Source of the DNA: Sphingomonas ginsenosidivorax
GTDB lineage: Bacteria > Pseudomonadota > Alphaproteobacteria > Sphingomonadales > Sphingomonadaceae
Reading direction: 5' to 3'
DNA length: 64,000 nucleotides
Assembly (NCBI RefSeq): GCF_007995065.1
Contig: NZ_VOQR01000001.1
Span: 189,001 to 253,000, forward strand
Below, piece after piece: positions 8,757-16,551 of the stretch. A program made the translations under genes and the position numbers. Under the pieces are notes generated by a model. That model had not been told where the DNA came from and did not search any database. It saw only the letters and a program-made list of their open reading frames with translations. Position 1 is the first letter of the stretch; each line of letters opens with the position of its first letter.

Positions 8757-9728
8757 TCATGCGCGCGGCGTCTTCGGTCCCACGCGCTCCGCACCATCGG
8801 CGGCATTCGCCTTGCCCGGGGTCGGCTCGGCGCGCAGCCCCAGTGTGATCAGCAGCGACGACGACACGTAGATCGACGAATAGGTGCCGACCACGATGCC
8901 GAGGATCATCGCTGCGGTGAAGCCGCGCAGCACATGGCCGCCCAGCACCAGCATCGCGACCAGCGCCAGCAGGATCGTCACAGACGTCATCACGGTTCGG
9001 GGAAGGGTCTCGTTCACCGACAGGTCGATGATCTCGCGCATGTCCATCTTGCGGTACCGGCGCATGTTCTCGCGGATGCGGTCGTCGATCACGATCTTGT
9101 CGTTGATCGAATAGGAGATGATGGTCAGCACCGCCGCGACGATGTTGAGGTCGAACTCGAACCCCGTCAGAGCGAAGAAGCCCAGCGTCATCAGCAGGTC
9201 GTGGACGATCGCGACGACCGTCGACACGCCGAACTGCCATTCGAACCGCACGACGGCGAACAGCGCGATGCCGAGGATCGCAAGGCCGACCGCGAGCAGT
9301 CCCTTGCTGATCAGCTCGTCCGAGACTTTCCCGGAAATCGTGTCGTATTTCGAGAAGGTCGCGCCCGGGAATTTCACCGCCAGGTCGTCCGACACCTTCT
9401 TGACCAGCCGGTTCGTCGCGCCCTCGTCGCCGCCCTCGGGCAGCGGCAGGCGGATCGACAGCGTCTTGGGGTCGCTGAACGACTGGATCGCCGCCTCGCC
9501 GACGCCGAGCCGGTCGACTTCGCTGCGGACCGCGTCGATCGACGGCGGCGTCGCGAACTTCTCCTCGATCAGCACGCCGCCGACGAAATCGACGCCCATG
9601 TTGAGGCCCTTCGTAACGACGAGTCCGACCGCGATCAGCGACAGTGCGAGCGTCAGCCCGAACGCCCATTTGCGCAGGGCGACGAACTTCAGGTTGGTGT
9701 TGTCGGGTACGAGTTTCAGCAGGCGCAT
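8757..9728 (-). CDS. secF: Protein translocase subunit SecF
   Basis: SecF works with SecD and YajC at the SecYEG channel, using the proton-motive force to help pull preproteins across the inner membrane. The 323-residue product has one N-terminal membrane helix (about 20-40), the signature MGVDFVGGVLIE just after it, a periplasmic domain, and five C-terminal membrane helices, including TIISYSINDKIVIDDRIREN. It begins 16 bases after secD and is surely co-transcribed with it. Confidence 0.96.
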   Translation of the reverse strand: MRLLKLVPDNTNLKFVALRKWAFGLTLALSLIAVGLVVTKGLNMGVDFVGGVLIEEKFATPPSIDAVRSEVDRLGVGEAAIQSFSDPKTLSIRLPLPEGGDEGATNRLVKKVSDDLAVKFPGATFSKYDTISGKVSDELISKGLLAVGLAILGIALFAVVRFEWQFGVSTVVAIVHDLLMTLGFFALTGFEFDLNIVAAVLTIISYSINDKIVIDDRIRENMRRYRKMDMREIIDLSVNETLPRTVMTSVTILLALVAMLVLGGHVLRGFTAAMILGIVVGTYSSIYVSSSLLITLGLRAEPTPGKANAADGAERVGPKTPRA

Positions 9729-9744
9729 GATGGTGTCTCCCGCC

Positions 9745-11343
9745 TCAAATATTGATCGTGGTGGGACGGTTCTTGCGCAACCACAAGGCGACCAGCATCC
9801 GCGTGAACAGAACGGCGGTGAACACGCTCGTGCAGATACCGATCAGCAGCACGACCGCAAAGCCCTTCACCGGCCCCGAGCCCAGCAACAGCATGATCAC
9901 GCCGGTGATCGCATGCGTCACGTTGGCCTCGAAGATCGTACGCGACGCTTCCTTGTAGCCGAGCTCGACCGACTGCAGCACGCTGCGCCCGCGACGGCGT
10001 TCCTCGCGGATACGCTCGTTGATCAGCACGTTGGCGTCCACTGCGGTACCGATCGTCAGCACGAACCCGGCGATGCCGGGCAGCGTCAGCGTCGCGTTGA
10101 GCATCGCCATCACGGCGACGATCACCAGGATGTTGATGACCACGGCGAGGTTCGCATAGACGCCGAACCGGCCATAGGTGACCAGCATGAACACGATCAC
10201 CGCGACCGCGGCGATCACGCTCGCCAGCACGCCGGCGCGGATCGAATCCTTGCCGAGGTCGGGACTGACCGTGCTTTCGGCGATCACCTTCAGGTTGACC
10301 GGCAGCTTGCCCGACCGAAGCGCGATCGCGAGGTCGTTCGCGGTCTGGACGGTGTAGCTGCCCGAGATCGACGCGCGCCCGCCCAGGATGGGCTCGTTGA
10401 TGTTGGCGACCGAGATCACCTTGTTGTCGATCACGATCGCGAACGGCTTGTTGACGTTCTCGGTCGTGACCTTGGCAAAGCGCCGACCGCCGACCGCGTC
10501 GAACGTGATCGCGATCTGCGGCGCGTTGGTCTGCTGGTCGAATTCCTGCCGGGCGTCCGCGAGCTGGTCGCCCGAAATGACGACCGAGCGCTTCAGCGCC
10601 ACGGCACCGCGCGGGTCGCCCGGATAGGGCAGGACCTGGCTGCCGATCGGCGCGATGCCCTTGGCCACGTCGGCGGGGTTCGCGCTTTCGTCGACCAGCT
10701 TGAATTCGAGCTTGGCGGTCTTGCCGATCAGGTCCTTCAGCGCCTGCGGGTTCTGCAGGCCCGGCACCTGGACGACGATTCGCGTCGCGCCCTGGCGGAT
10801 GATCGTCGGCTCCTTGGTGCCGAGCTCGTCGATGCGCCGGCGCACGACCTCGGTCGCGTCCTTCATCGCGGTGTCGACCGCCTGGGCGAGACCCGCCTCG
10901 GTCGGCTTCAGGATGAACCGGCTGGTGTCGACGACCGAGATATCCCATTCGCGCTGGCCGCTCATCCCGGCGCCACCGCCGGTGATCGCCAGCAAGCGCT
11001 CGCGCGCCGCATCGACCTGGCTCGGATCACGCAGCAGGAACGACAGCTGGCCGTTCCGCGACGAGATGTCGCCGATGTCGATCCGCGGCGTGCCGTTGCG
11101 CATCGTCCCCGCGACGCTGTCGCGCATCACCTCGAGCCGCGAATTGGCGAGGTCGGCGGTGTCCGCCTCGAGCAGCAGGTAGCTGCCACCCGCCAGGTCG
11201 AGCCCGAGGTTGATCCGCGGATGCGGGATCGCGCCCCACTTGCTGGTGGTCGATTCGGGGAAGAAGCTCGGGATCGCAAGCGCGCAGAGCACGGCCAGCA
11301 GGCCGATGATCGACGCGACCTTCCAGCGCGGGAAATCCAGCAT
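9745..11343 (-). CDS. secD: Protein translocase subunit SecD
   Basis: This is the larger partner of SecF, 532 residues. It has an N-terminal membrane helix (about 8-28), the P1 head with LGLDLAGGSYLLLE (about 50), and five membrane helices from about residue 360, where the conserved TIGTAVDANVLINERIREE lies. The ATG at 11343 shares one base with the yajC stop (TGATG), showing translational coupling and fixing the start. A frame running on to 11949 crosses yajC and the repeat and is not coding. Confidence 0.96.
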   Translation of the reverse strand: MLDFPRWKVASIIGLLAVLCALAIPSFFPESTTSKWGAIPHPRINLGLDLAGGSYLLLEADTADLANSRLEVMRDSVAGTMRNGTPRIDIGDISSRNGQLSFLLRDPSQVDAARERLLAITGGGAGMSGQREWDISVVDTSRFILKPTEAGLAQAVDTAMKDATEVVRRRIDELGTKEPTIIRQGATRIVVQVPGLQNPQALKDLIGKTAKLEFKLVDESANPADVAKGIAPIGSQVLPYPGDPRGAVALKRSVVISGDQLADARQEFDQQTNAPQIAITFDAVGGRRFAKVTTENVNKPFAIVIDNKVISVANINEPILGGRASISGSYTVQTANDLAIALRSGKLPVNLKVIAESTVSPDLGKDSIRAGVLASVIAAVAVIVFMLVTYGRFGVYANLAVVINILVIVAVMAMLNATLTLPGIAGFVLTIGTAVDANVLINERIREERRRGRSVLQSVELGYKEASRTIFEANVTHAITGVIMLLLGSGPVKGFAVVLLIGICTSVFTAVLFTRMLVALWLRKNRPTTINI

Positions 11344-11696
11344 CAGTCGTTGGCCGGCTTCGTGTTGGGGCTCGTGATGTCGGTCAGCGTCGCCTTGACG
11401 ACGCGCACGCGCGTGTTCGGTGCGATCTCGACCTCGACGAACGCGTCCTCGACCTTGGTCACCTTGCCGACGATGCCGCCCGCGGTGACGACGCTGTCGT
11501 TCTTCTTCACCGCTGCGACCGAGGCCTGCAGCGCCTTCATCCGCTTTTGCTGCGGGCGGATCATCAGGAAGTAGAACACGACGAAGACGAGGAACAGCGG
11601 CGCGAGGCTCAGGAACGACGCGATCCCGCCCCCGGCTGCTCCCCCTGCTGCTGACGCGCCGTCGGTGACCTGGGCATAGGCTTGTGAGATGAACAT
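11343..11696 (-). CDS. yajC: Preprotein translocase subunit YajC
   Basis: The 117-residue protein has one membrane helix (about 28-45, LAPLFLVFVVFYFLMI) followed by the family motif RPQQKRMKALQ and a small C-terminal SH3-like domain (DSVVTAGGIVGKVTKV). It is the first gene of the yajC-secD-secF-Mth938 operon. The Ala/Gly-rich stretch before the helix is common in sphingomonads. Its promoter should lie in the 117 bases between its start and repeat copy 4. Confidence 0.95.
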   Translation of the reverse strand: MFISQAYAQVTDGASAAGGAAGGGIASFLSLAPLFLVFVVFYFLMIRPQQKRMKALQASVAAVKKNDSVVTAGGIVGKVTKVEDAFVEVEIAPNTRVRVVKATLTDITSPNTKPAND

Positions 11697-11813
11697 GGCG
11701 TTCCGTATCTGAAGGACGTGGGCTCTGACGGGCCATCAACGGCCCGCGCTCGCATGGGCCGCCCGCTATCACCGCACGGCCCCGCGTGCAACTGACGGGG
11801 TTGGCCGACGCAA

Positions 11814-11936
11814 ATCCTCCCCCGCCAGGGGGAGGTGGCACGCGCAGCGTGACGGAGGGGGCGGAAAGTGTGACGTCCGTTCCGTGTCCGCCCCCTCCGT
11901 CGCCTTCGGCGCCACCTCCCCCTGGCGGGGGAGGAT
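11814..11936. repeat. Mosaic inverted repeat, family 1, copy 4
   Basis: It lies upstream of yajC and before tRNA-Pro. The outer arms match copies 1-3. The internal small hairpins are CACGC-GCA-GCGTG on the left and GCGCC-compatible CGCC-TTC-GGCG on the right, again a different but self-complementary pair. Confidence 0.9.
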
Positions 11937-11997
11937 GACCTTCACGCATCCATCGCTTGCATATCCGCCAACACCCGTTTAGGGCGCGCGGCTCGGT

Positions 11998-12074
11998 CGG
12001 GGCGTAGCGCAGCCTGGTAGCGCATCACACTGGGGGTGTGGGGGTCGCAGGTTCGAATCCTGTCGCCCCGACCA
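11998..12074 (+). tRNA. tRNA-Pro (anticodon GGG)
   Basis: The 77-nt gene folds into a full cloverleaf. The acceptor stem is CGGGGCG with CGCCCCG, the D arm has stem GCGC, and the anticodon stem TCACA pairs with TGTGG around loop CTGGGGG (anticodon GGG). The T arm GCAGG-TTCGAAT-CCTGT follows. CCA is encoded. It reads proline codons CCC/CCU. No integrase or repeated tRNA 3' end was seen nearby. Confidence 0.97.
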
Positions 12075-12158
12075 AAATCAATAGATCGGCATCACGGGAT
12101 AGACCCGGGACTCGGGGTAACGGGCCCGGTCATCAATCCGTCACTCGGCCTGATGCGC

Positions 12159-12242
12159 CGTCACCCCAGCGAAGGCTGGGGTCTCCCGGTTCGGGCCACG
12201 GCATCCGCTAATGGAAAGGCCCCAGCCCGCGCTGGGGTGACG
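12159..12242. repeat. Inverted repeat, CCCCAGC type
   Basis: The outer arms CGTCACCCCAGC (12159-12170) and GCTGGGGTGACG (12231-12242) are perfect complements. Each side also forms its own hairpin (CCCCAGC-GAAG-GCTGGGG and CCCCAGC-CCGC-GCTGGGG-like). With the next element it fills most of the 293-bp gap between tRNA-Pro and the cyclophilin gene, in which I see no gene. Confidence 0.85.
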
Positions 12243-12251
12243 CCAAGTTTT

Positions 12252-12322
12252 CCGTTCGCCCTGAGCGAAGTCGAAGGGCATGCCCCAGGCGGAGGTGCTC
12301 CGACGGCGCTCAGCACGAACGG
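12252..12322. repeat. Inverted repeat with CTGAGC...GCTCAG arms
   Basis: The arms CCGTTCGCCCTGAGC and GCTCAGCACGAACGG are complementary except for two positions. The left part holds CTGAGCGAAGTCGAAGGGC, a sequence common between sphingomonad genes. It lies between tRNA-Pro and the convergent cyclophilin gene. Confidence 0.8.
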
Positions 12323-12367
12323 ATATAGACGGACCGCACCCGACGAGCCGCCGCTCGCCGCCGCCCC

Positions 12368-13015
12368 TCAATCCCGCATCAGCAACCATACCTTCGGCCC
12401 GCCCGTCGGCTTCGCCACGCCGTCCAGCCGCCGCGCGCTGATCAGCCTGACCTTGCGCAGGATCATCTGCCCCTTGAACGCATCCATCCCGCCGCCGCTC
12501 GGCTCGGCGAGGATCCGCTTCACGGTGTCGCGCCCGGCGATCAGGTGCCCGAACGCGGCATAGCCCGGAAATCCCGGCCGCGCGTCCATCTGCGGTGCGG
12601 GGCCGATCGTGATCACGAAATTGCCCCCCGCCGAATCGGGGTTCGCCGCGCGCGCCATCGACACCGTCGCGTCGAGATGGCGGATCCCGGTCATCGCCGT
12701 CGTCTCGAGCGGGAAGGGCGGCAGGATCCGTCGCGCGTCGGTCTGGATCCCGCCCTGGATGAACCCCGATTTCGGATCCTTCTTGCTGCGCGCCGCGCGG
12801 TAGAAGCTGGTCCCGTCGAACCGCCCGTCATCGACATAGGCGAGAAAGTTCGCCGCGGTCTTGGGCGCGCGCTTCGTATCGATCGCGAGCAGCATCGCGC
12901 CGTCGGAGGTCACGATCTTCACCCGGACGATTCCGGGCCTCGGTCCCGGGATAGGCTGCGCGAGGACGGGAGTGGCGACGAGCGTCGCGAGCGACAGGAA
13001 GGGGAGGAACCGCAT
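12368..13015 (-). CDS. Exported cyclophilin-type peptidyl-prolyl isomerase
   Basis: The 215-residue protein starts with a clear Sec signal (MRFLPFLSLATLVATPVLAQ, cleavage after VLA), so it is periplasmic. The rest is a cyclophilin domain: KRAPKTAANFLAYVDDGRFDGTSFYR is the usual N-terminal segment, and FIQGGIQTD, FVITIG and FGHLIAGRDTVKRI follow in order. Such proteins speed cis-trans isomerisation of prolyl bonds in exported proteins. The active-site arginine region (FYRA) is present, although the FxFxxxxxP core is divergent, so activity may be weak. It ends after the repeat-filled gap and has no obvious operon partner. Confidence 0.88.
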   Translation of the reverse strand: MRFLPFLSLATLVATPVLAQPIPGPRPGIVRVKIVTSDGAMLLAIDTKRAPKTAANFLAYVDDGRFDGTSFYRAARSKKDPKSGFIQGGIQTDARRILPPFPLETTAMTGIRHLDATVSMARAANPDSAGGNFVITIGPAPQMDARPGFPGYAAFGHLIAGRDTVKRILAEPSGGGMDAFKGQMILRKVRLISARRLDGVAKPTGGPKVWLLMRD

Positions 13016-13124
13016 CGCCGCGCGCTAGCCTCGCACCCCGCCGCGCGCAACCGCACGAAAAAGCCGCTGTCCTACAGCGAACCTATATGGTTCACATGCC
13101 GTTCCAGCATCCGGGGGCAAGGCG

Positions 13125-13664
13125 ATGGACATCGACGACCTGATCGACGGCGCGATCGACCGCGAGGGCGGTTTCGTGGACCACCCCGCCGACCGCGGCG
13201 GCGCGACCAACTGGGGCATCACGCAGGCGGTCGCGCGCGCCAACGGCTATGCCGGCGCGATGCGCGCCCTGCCGCGTGCGACCGCGGCCGCGATCTATCG
13301 TCGGCTCTACTGGCTGAAGCCCGGTTTCGATGCCGTGGCACAGCGGGCGCCGACGATCGCCGCCGAGCTGTTCGACACCGGCATCAACATGGGGCCCGCG
13401 GTCGCGACCGGGTTCCTGCAGCGCGCGCTCAACGCGCTCAACCGCGGCGCCACCGACTATCCCGACATCGTGCTCGACGGCGTCGTCGGCCCGCGCCTGC
13501 TCACCGCGCTCGACGCCTTCCTCGCGCGGCGCGGGCCGGGGGCGGAGGGGGTGCTGCTCAAGGCGATCGAGGCACTCCAGGGCGAACGCTATCTCGCGCT
13601 CGCCGAACGTCGCCCGGCGAACGAGGCGTTCCTTTACGGCTGGCTCACCAACCGCATCGGATAG
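13125..13664 (+). CDS. GH108 N-acetylmuramidase (endolysin/secretion-activator type)
   Basis: This 179-residue protein belongs to the family of phage and gene-transfer-agent muramidases and of ZliS-type secretion activators. The catalytic signature is at the very start: EGGFVDHPADRGGATNWGIT (residues 14-33), with Glu14 as the presumed acid. A second peptidoglycan-binding-like region (LFDTGINMGPAVATGFLQR) and the conserved ALQGERYLAL segment follow. There is no signal peptide, so release would need a holin, and a small 3TM holin-like gene follows 67 bases downstream on the same strand. No capsid, portal or integrase genes are nearby. This looks like a retained lysis cassette rather than a prophage. 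Confidence 0.88.
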   Translation: MDIDDLIDGAIDREGGFVDHPADRGGATNWGITQAVARANGYAGAMRALPRATAAAIYRRLYWLKPGFDAVAQRAPTIAAELFDTGINMGPAVATGFLQRALNALNRGATDYPDIVLDGVVGPRLLTALDAFLARRGPGAEGVLLKAIEALQGERYLALAERRPANEAFLYGWLTNRIG

Positions 13665-13731
13665 CGCGCCGGACCCCCGTTTCGCGGGGACGTAGCGTGA
13701 AGTTCGACAACTTCCGGCCCGTTGGAGACCG

Positions 13732-14007
13732 ATGATGCCCAACCCGATCCTGCCCGATCCCGTCCTGCCCGACCCCTGGACCGCCCGCGCGCGGCCCGCC
13801 TTTCTCTACGTCATGTACGTGCTGCTGCTCTGGTCGATCCCGATGGGCGTGGTCGCGGCGCTCAGTCCGGCGACCGCGGCGGCGATGATCCAGGGCATGA
13901 GCGCGTATCTCAACGGCATCCCGGAACCGCTCTACGCGCTCTTCGGCACCGGCTATCTCGGCTACACGGCGGCGCGCTGCTGGGGAAAGCTGCGCGGGAT
14001 GGAGTGA
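13732..14007 (+). CDS. Holin-like 3TM protein
   Basis: This 91-residue protein has a Pro-rich N-terminus (LPDPVLPDPW), then a segment with RPAFLYVMYVLLLWSIPMGV (about 22-41) and further hydrophobic stretches near 41-55 and 65-80. Size, the RPAFLYV motif and its place next to a GH108 muramidase agree with the three-transmembrane holins of gene transfer agents and related phages, which open the inner membrane for endolysin release. GGAG lies a few bases before the paired ATG codons at 13732/13735. The assignment rests on motif and context, so a small membrane protein of other function remains possible. Confidence 0.7.
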   Translation: MMPNPILPDPVLPDPWTARARPAFLYVMYVLLLWSIPMGVVAALSPATAAAMIQGMSAYLNGIPEPLYALFGTGYLGYTAARCWGKLRGME

Positions 14008-14011
14008 CCCT

Positions 14012-14136
14012 TGCATCCTCCCCTGCAAGGGGAGGTGGCAGCCCGCAGGGCTGACGGAGGGGTGTCGCCCTATCGAGAGCGGGTCACCCCTCCGTCTGGC
14101 TGCGCCAGCCACCTCCCCTTGCAGGGGAGGATTGCA
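14012..14136. repeat. Mosaic inverted repeat, family 2
   Basis: It is built like family 1 but with different outer arms (TGCATCCTCCCCTGCAAGGGG and its complement). The small internal hairpins are CAGCC-CGCA-GGCTG-like on the left and CTGGC-TGC-GCCAG on the right, each followed or preceded by ACGGAGGGGT / ACCCCTCCGT. It lies between the holin-like gene and hslV and may form the terminator of the first. Confidence 0.88.
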
Positions 14137-14165
14137 CGTCGTGCCGCGCACCCTACATCCGGCCC

Positions 14166-14720
14166 ATGAGCGAAAACAAAACGCCGGTCTGGCACGGCAC
14201 GACGATCCTCTCGGTCAGGCGCAACGGCAAGGTGGTGGTGATCGGCGACGGTCAGGTCTCGATGGGCCAGACCGTCATGAAACCCAATGCGCGCAAAGTC
14301 CGGCGCCTCGGCGACGGCAGCGTGATCGGCGGCTTCGCCGGCGCGACCGCGGACGCCTTCACGCTGTTCGAGCGGCTCGAGCGGAAACTCGAGGCACACC
14401 AGGGGCAATTGCTCCGCGCCGCGGTCGAGCTCGCCAAGGACTGGCGGACCGACAAGTTCCTGCGCAACCTTGAGGCGATGATGATCGTCGCCGACAAGGA
14501 CGTGACGCTGATCCTGACCGGCAATGGCGACGTGCTCGAACCCGAGGCGGGCGTCGCGGCGATCGGCTCGGGCGGCAACTATGCGCTCGCCGCGGCGCGG
14601 GCGCTGGTCGATTACGAACAGGATGCCGAGGCGATTTGCCGCAAGGCGATGGGCATCGCGTCCGAGCTCTGCGTCTACACCAACGACCGCCTGACCATCG
14701 AGACGATCGCGACCGAATAA
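14166..14720 (+). CDS. hslV: ATP-dependent protease HslVU, peptidase subunit HslV
   Basis: HslV is the proteolytic core of the bacterial proteasome-like HslVU protease, which removes misfolded and regulatory proteins. The 184-residue product has the expected short propeptide ending WHG, then TTILSVRR; the first of these threonines becomes the catalytic N-terminal Thr. [31 protein letters not shown] and [14 protein letters not shown] are family segments. The partner hslU follows, but an inverted repeat separates them. Confidence 0.96.
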   Translation: MSENKTPVWHGTTILSVRRNGKVVVIGDGQVSMGQTVMKPNARKVRRLGDGSVIGGFAGATADAFTLFERLERKLEAHQGQLLRAAVELAKDWRTDKFLRNLEAMMIVADKDVTLILTGNGDVLEPEAGVAAIGSGGNYALAAARALVDYEQDAEAICRKAMGIASELCVYTNDRLTIETIATE

Positions 14721-14726
14721 CAGATT

Positions 14727-14820
14727 CACCCCTCCCTGAAAGGGAGGGGCCGGGGGTGGGTCGCCACATGCGCCGCCCTTGCCTCCACCCACCCCCAACC
14801 CCTCCCTTCCAGGGAGGGGA
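14727..14820. repeat. Inverted repeat, family 3, between hslV and hslU
   Basis: The left half CACCCCTCCCTGAAAGGGAG plus GGGCCGGGGGTGGG is complementary to the right half CCACCCCCAACCCCTCCC plus TTCCAGGGAGGGGA. It starts six bases after the hslV stop and ends 12 bases before the hslU start, so it would form a long hairpin in the intercistronic RNA. Confidence 0.85.
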
Positions 14821-14832
14821 GCAAGAAGTGAC

Positions 14833-16128
14833 ATGAACGACCAGCTCACCCCGAAAGCCATCGTCGCAGCGCTCGACGCGCACATCATCGGCCAGTCCGC
14901 CGCGAAGCGCGCGGTCGCGGTCGCGATGCGCAACCGCTGGCGTCGCCAGCAGCTCGACGAGGATCTCCGCGACGAGGTCACGCCCAAGAACATCCTGATG
15001 ATCGGGCCCACCGGTTGCGGCAAGACCGAGATCAGCCGCCGCCTGGCCAAGCTCGCCGACGCACCGTTCGTGAAGGTCGAGGCGACCAAGTTCACCGAGG
15101 TCGGCTATGTCGGCCGCGACGTCGAACAGATCGCGCGCGACCTGGTCGAGGAAGCGATCCGGCTGGAGAAGGGACGCCGCCGCATCGCGGTGAAGGACAA
15201 GGCCGAGGAAGCGGCGATGGGCCGCCTGCTCGACGCGCTGGTCGGCAAGGATTCGAGCACCGCGACGCGCGAGAGCTTCAAGCAGCGCTTCCTCGACGGG
15301 CATCTCAACACCGCCGAGATCGAGATCGAGGTCGAACAGGCTCCGACCACGCCATTCGAGATCCCCGGCGGCGCGCCGCAGATGATCAATATCGGCGAGA
15401 TGATGAAGTCGCTCGGCGGCGGCCAGCAACTGAAGCGGCGGAAACTGACCGTCACCGCGGCTTGGGACAAACTCGTCGAGGAGGAAGCCGACAAGCGCCT
15501 CGACCAGGACGAGGTCAGCCGCGTCGCGCTCGCGGATGCCGAGGCGAACGGCATCGTCTTCCTCGACGAGATCGACAAGATCGCGGTCTCGGACGGCCGC
15601 GGCGGCTCGGTCAGCCGCGAGGGCGTCCAGCGCGACCTGCTCCCGCTGATCGAAGGGACGACGGTCGCGACCAAATACGGGCCGATGAAGACCGATCACA
15701 TCCTCTTCATCGCGAGCGGCGCGTTCCACGTCGCCAAGCCGAGCGACCTGCTGCCCGAGCTGCAGGGCCGCCTGCCGATCCGCGTCGAGCTGAAGGGGCT
15801 GACCGAAAGCGATTTCGTCGCGATCCTGTCGGACACCAAGGCGTCGCTGCCGCTCCAGTACAAGGCGCTGATCGCGACCGAGGGCGTCGACATCGTGTTC
15901 ACCGAGGACGGTATCGCCGCGATCGCGCGGATCGCGGCCGAGGTGAATGCCGAGATCGAGAATATCGGCGCGCGGCGTCTGCAGACGGTAATGGAAAAGC
16001 TGCTCGAGGACGTCAGCTTCCACGCCGAGGACCGCGGCGGGTCGAGCGTCACGATCGACGGTGCCTATGTCGACAGCCAGCTCAAGGAAATCGCGCGGAA
16101 CACCGACCTGAGCCGCTACGTGCTGTAA
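14833..16128 (+). CDS. hslU: ATP-dependent protease HslVU, ATPase subunit HslU
   Basis: This AAA+ unfoldase hexamer recognises and threads substrates into HslV. The 431-residue protein has Walker [10 protein letters not shown] (about 60), the pore-loop region with [10 protein letters not shown], an inserted I domain, Walker [11 protein letters not shown] (about 247-256) and the C-terminal LSRYVL tail that docks into HslV. The ATG at 14833 gives the standard [15 protein letters not shown] start; the frame upstream runs through the repeat and is not used. Confidence 0.96.
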   Translation: MNDQLTPKAIVAALDAHIIGQSAAKRAVAVAMRNRWRRQQLDEDLRDEVTPKNILMIGPTGCGKTEISRRLAKLADAPFVKVEATKFTEVGYVGRDVEQIARDLVEEAIRLEKGRRRIAVKDKAEEAAMGRLLDALVGKDSSTATRESFKQRFLDGHLNTAEIEIEVEQAPTTPFEIPGGAPQMINIGEMMKSLGGGQQLKRRKLTVTAAWDKLVEEEADKRLDQDEVSRVALADAEANGIVFLDEIDKIAVSDGRGGSVSREGVQRDLLPLIEGTTVATKYGPMKTDHILFIASGAFHVAKPSDLLPELQGRLPIRVELKGLTESDFVAILSDTKASLPLQYKALIATEGVDIVFTEDGIAAIARIAAEVNAEIENIGARRLQTVMEKLLEDVSFHAEDRGGSSVTIDGAYVDSQLKEIARNTDLSRYVL

Positions 16129-16134
16129 CCCACC

Positions 16135-16222
16135 CGTCACCCTGAACTCGTTTCAGGGGCCATGTCACCACGAGCGATACCGCCCGTGGCAACGTGGATG
16201 CTGAACCAAGTTCAGCATGACG
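16135..16222. repeat. Inverted repeat, CCTGAACT type
   Basis: The arms CGTCACCCTGAACT (16135-16148) and AGTTCAGCATGACG (16209-16222) are complementary except for two positions. It lies between the convergent genes hslU and the 88-residue orphan, where it could end transcription from both sides. Confidence 0.85.
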
Positions 16223-16228
16223 ACGGGG

Positions 16229-16495
16229 CTACAGAACCACGGTCTTCGGCGTAGCGCCCTTGATCCCCGCGAGGATCATCGCCTCCCAGACCGCCGGATC
16301 CCCCGCCGCGGCCATCGCCTTGTCGGGCTCCCGCAGCGTCTTCAACACCGCGAGGGCATCGGGAATATAATCCGGCCACGCCGCATCGATCAGCTGCGCG
16401 GCGGACCCAGCGTCACCGCCGGCGTTGCAGCTGATCCGTTGACCGGCCAGCACGCGCGCGATGCGCTCGGCGACCGGGGTAGTGGAAACGTCCAT
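16229..16495 (-). CDS. Small uncharacterised protein
   Basis: The 88-residue product is acidic to neutral, soluble and has no signal or membrane segment. It starts MDVSTTPVAERIARVLAGQ and contains a helical segment around DAAWPDYIPDALAVLKTLRE, followed by GDPAVWEAMI. I do not recognise a named family, though similar short proteins occur in sphingomonads. It lies upstream of a convergent-facing repeat and downstream of the rhlE-like gene stop region on the same strand, with 56 bases between them, so it may share that gene's regulation or have its own promoter. Confidence 0.6.
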   Translation of the reverse strand: MDVSTTPVAERIARVLAGQRISCNAGGDAGSAAQLIDAAWPDYIPDALAVLKTLREPDKAMAAAGDPAVWEAMILAGIKGATPKTVVL

Positions 16496-16551
16496 GATCC
16501 TTCTCCTCGCGCATCTGCATAGAGCAAACGCGCGAGGGGATCATCCGATGC

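Noticed and set aside
9118..11574. Long plus-strand open frame (818 codons) across secF and secD
   Set aside because: It is antisense to two clearly recognisable genes and its translation is His/Arg/Asp-rich low complexity, as expected from the complement of high-GC coding DNA.
13125..14007. Prophage
   Set aside because: Only the muramidase and holin-like genes are present; no integrase, capsid, portal, tail or attachment-site repeats were found near the tRNA.
4751..14136. Possible CRISPR array from repeated sequences
   Set aside because: The repeats are palindromic, kilobases apart and without spacers of constant length; no cas genes are present.
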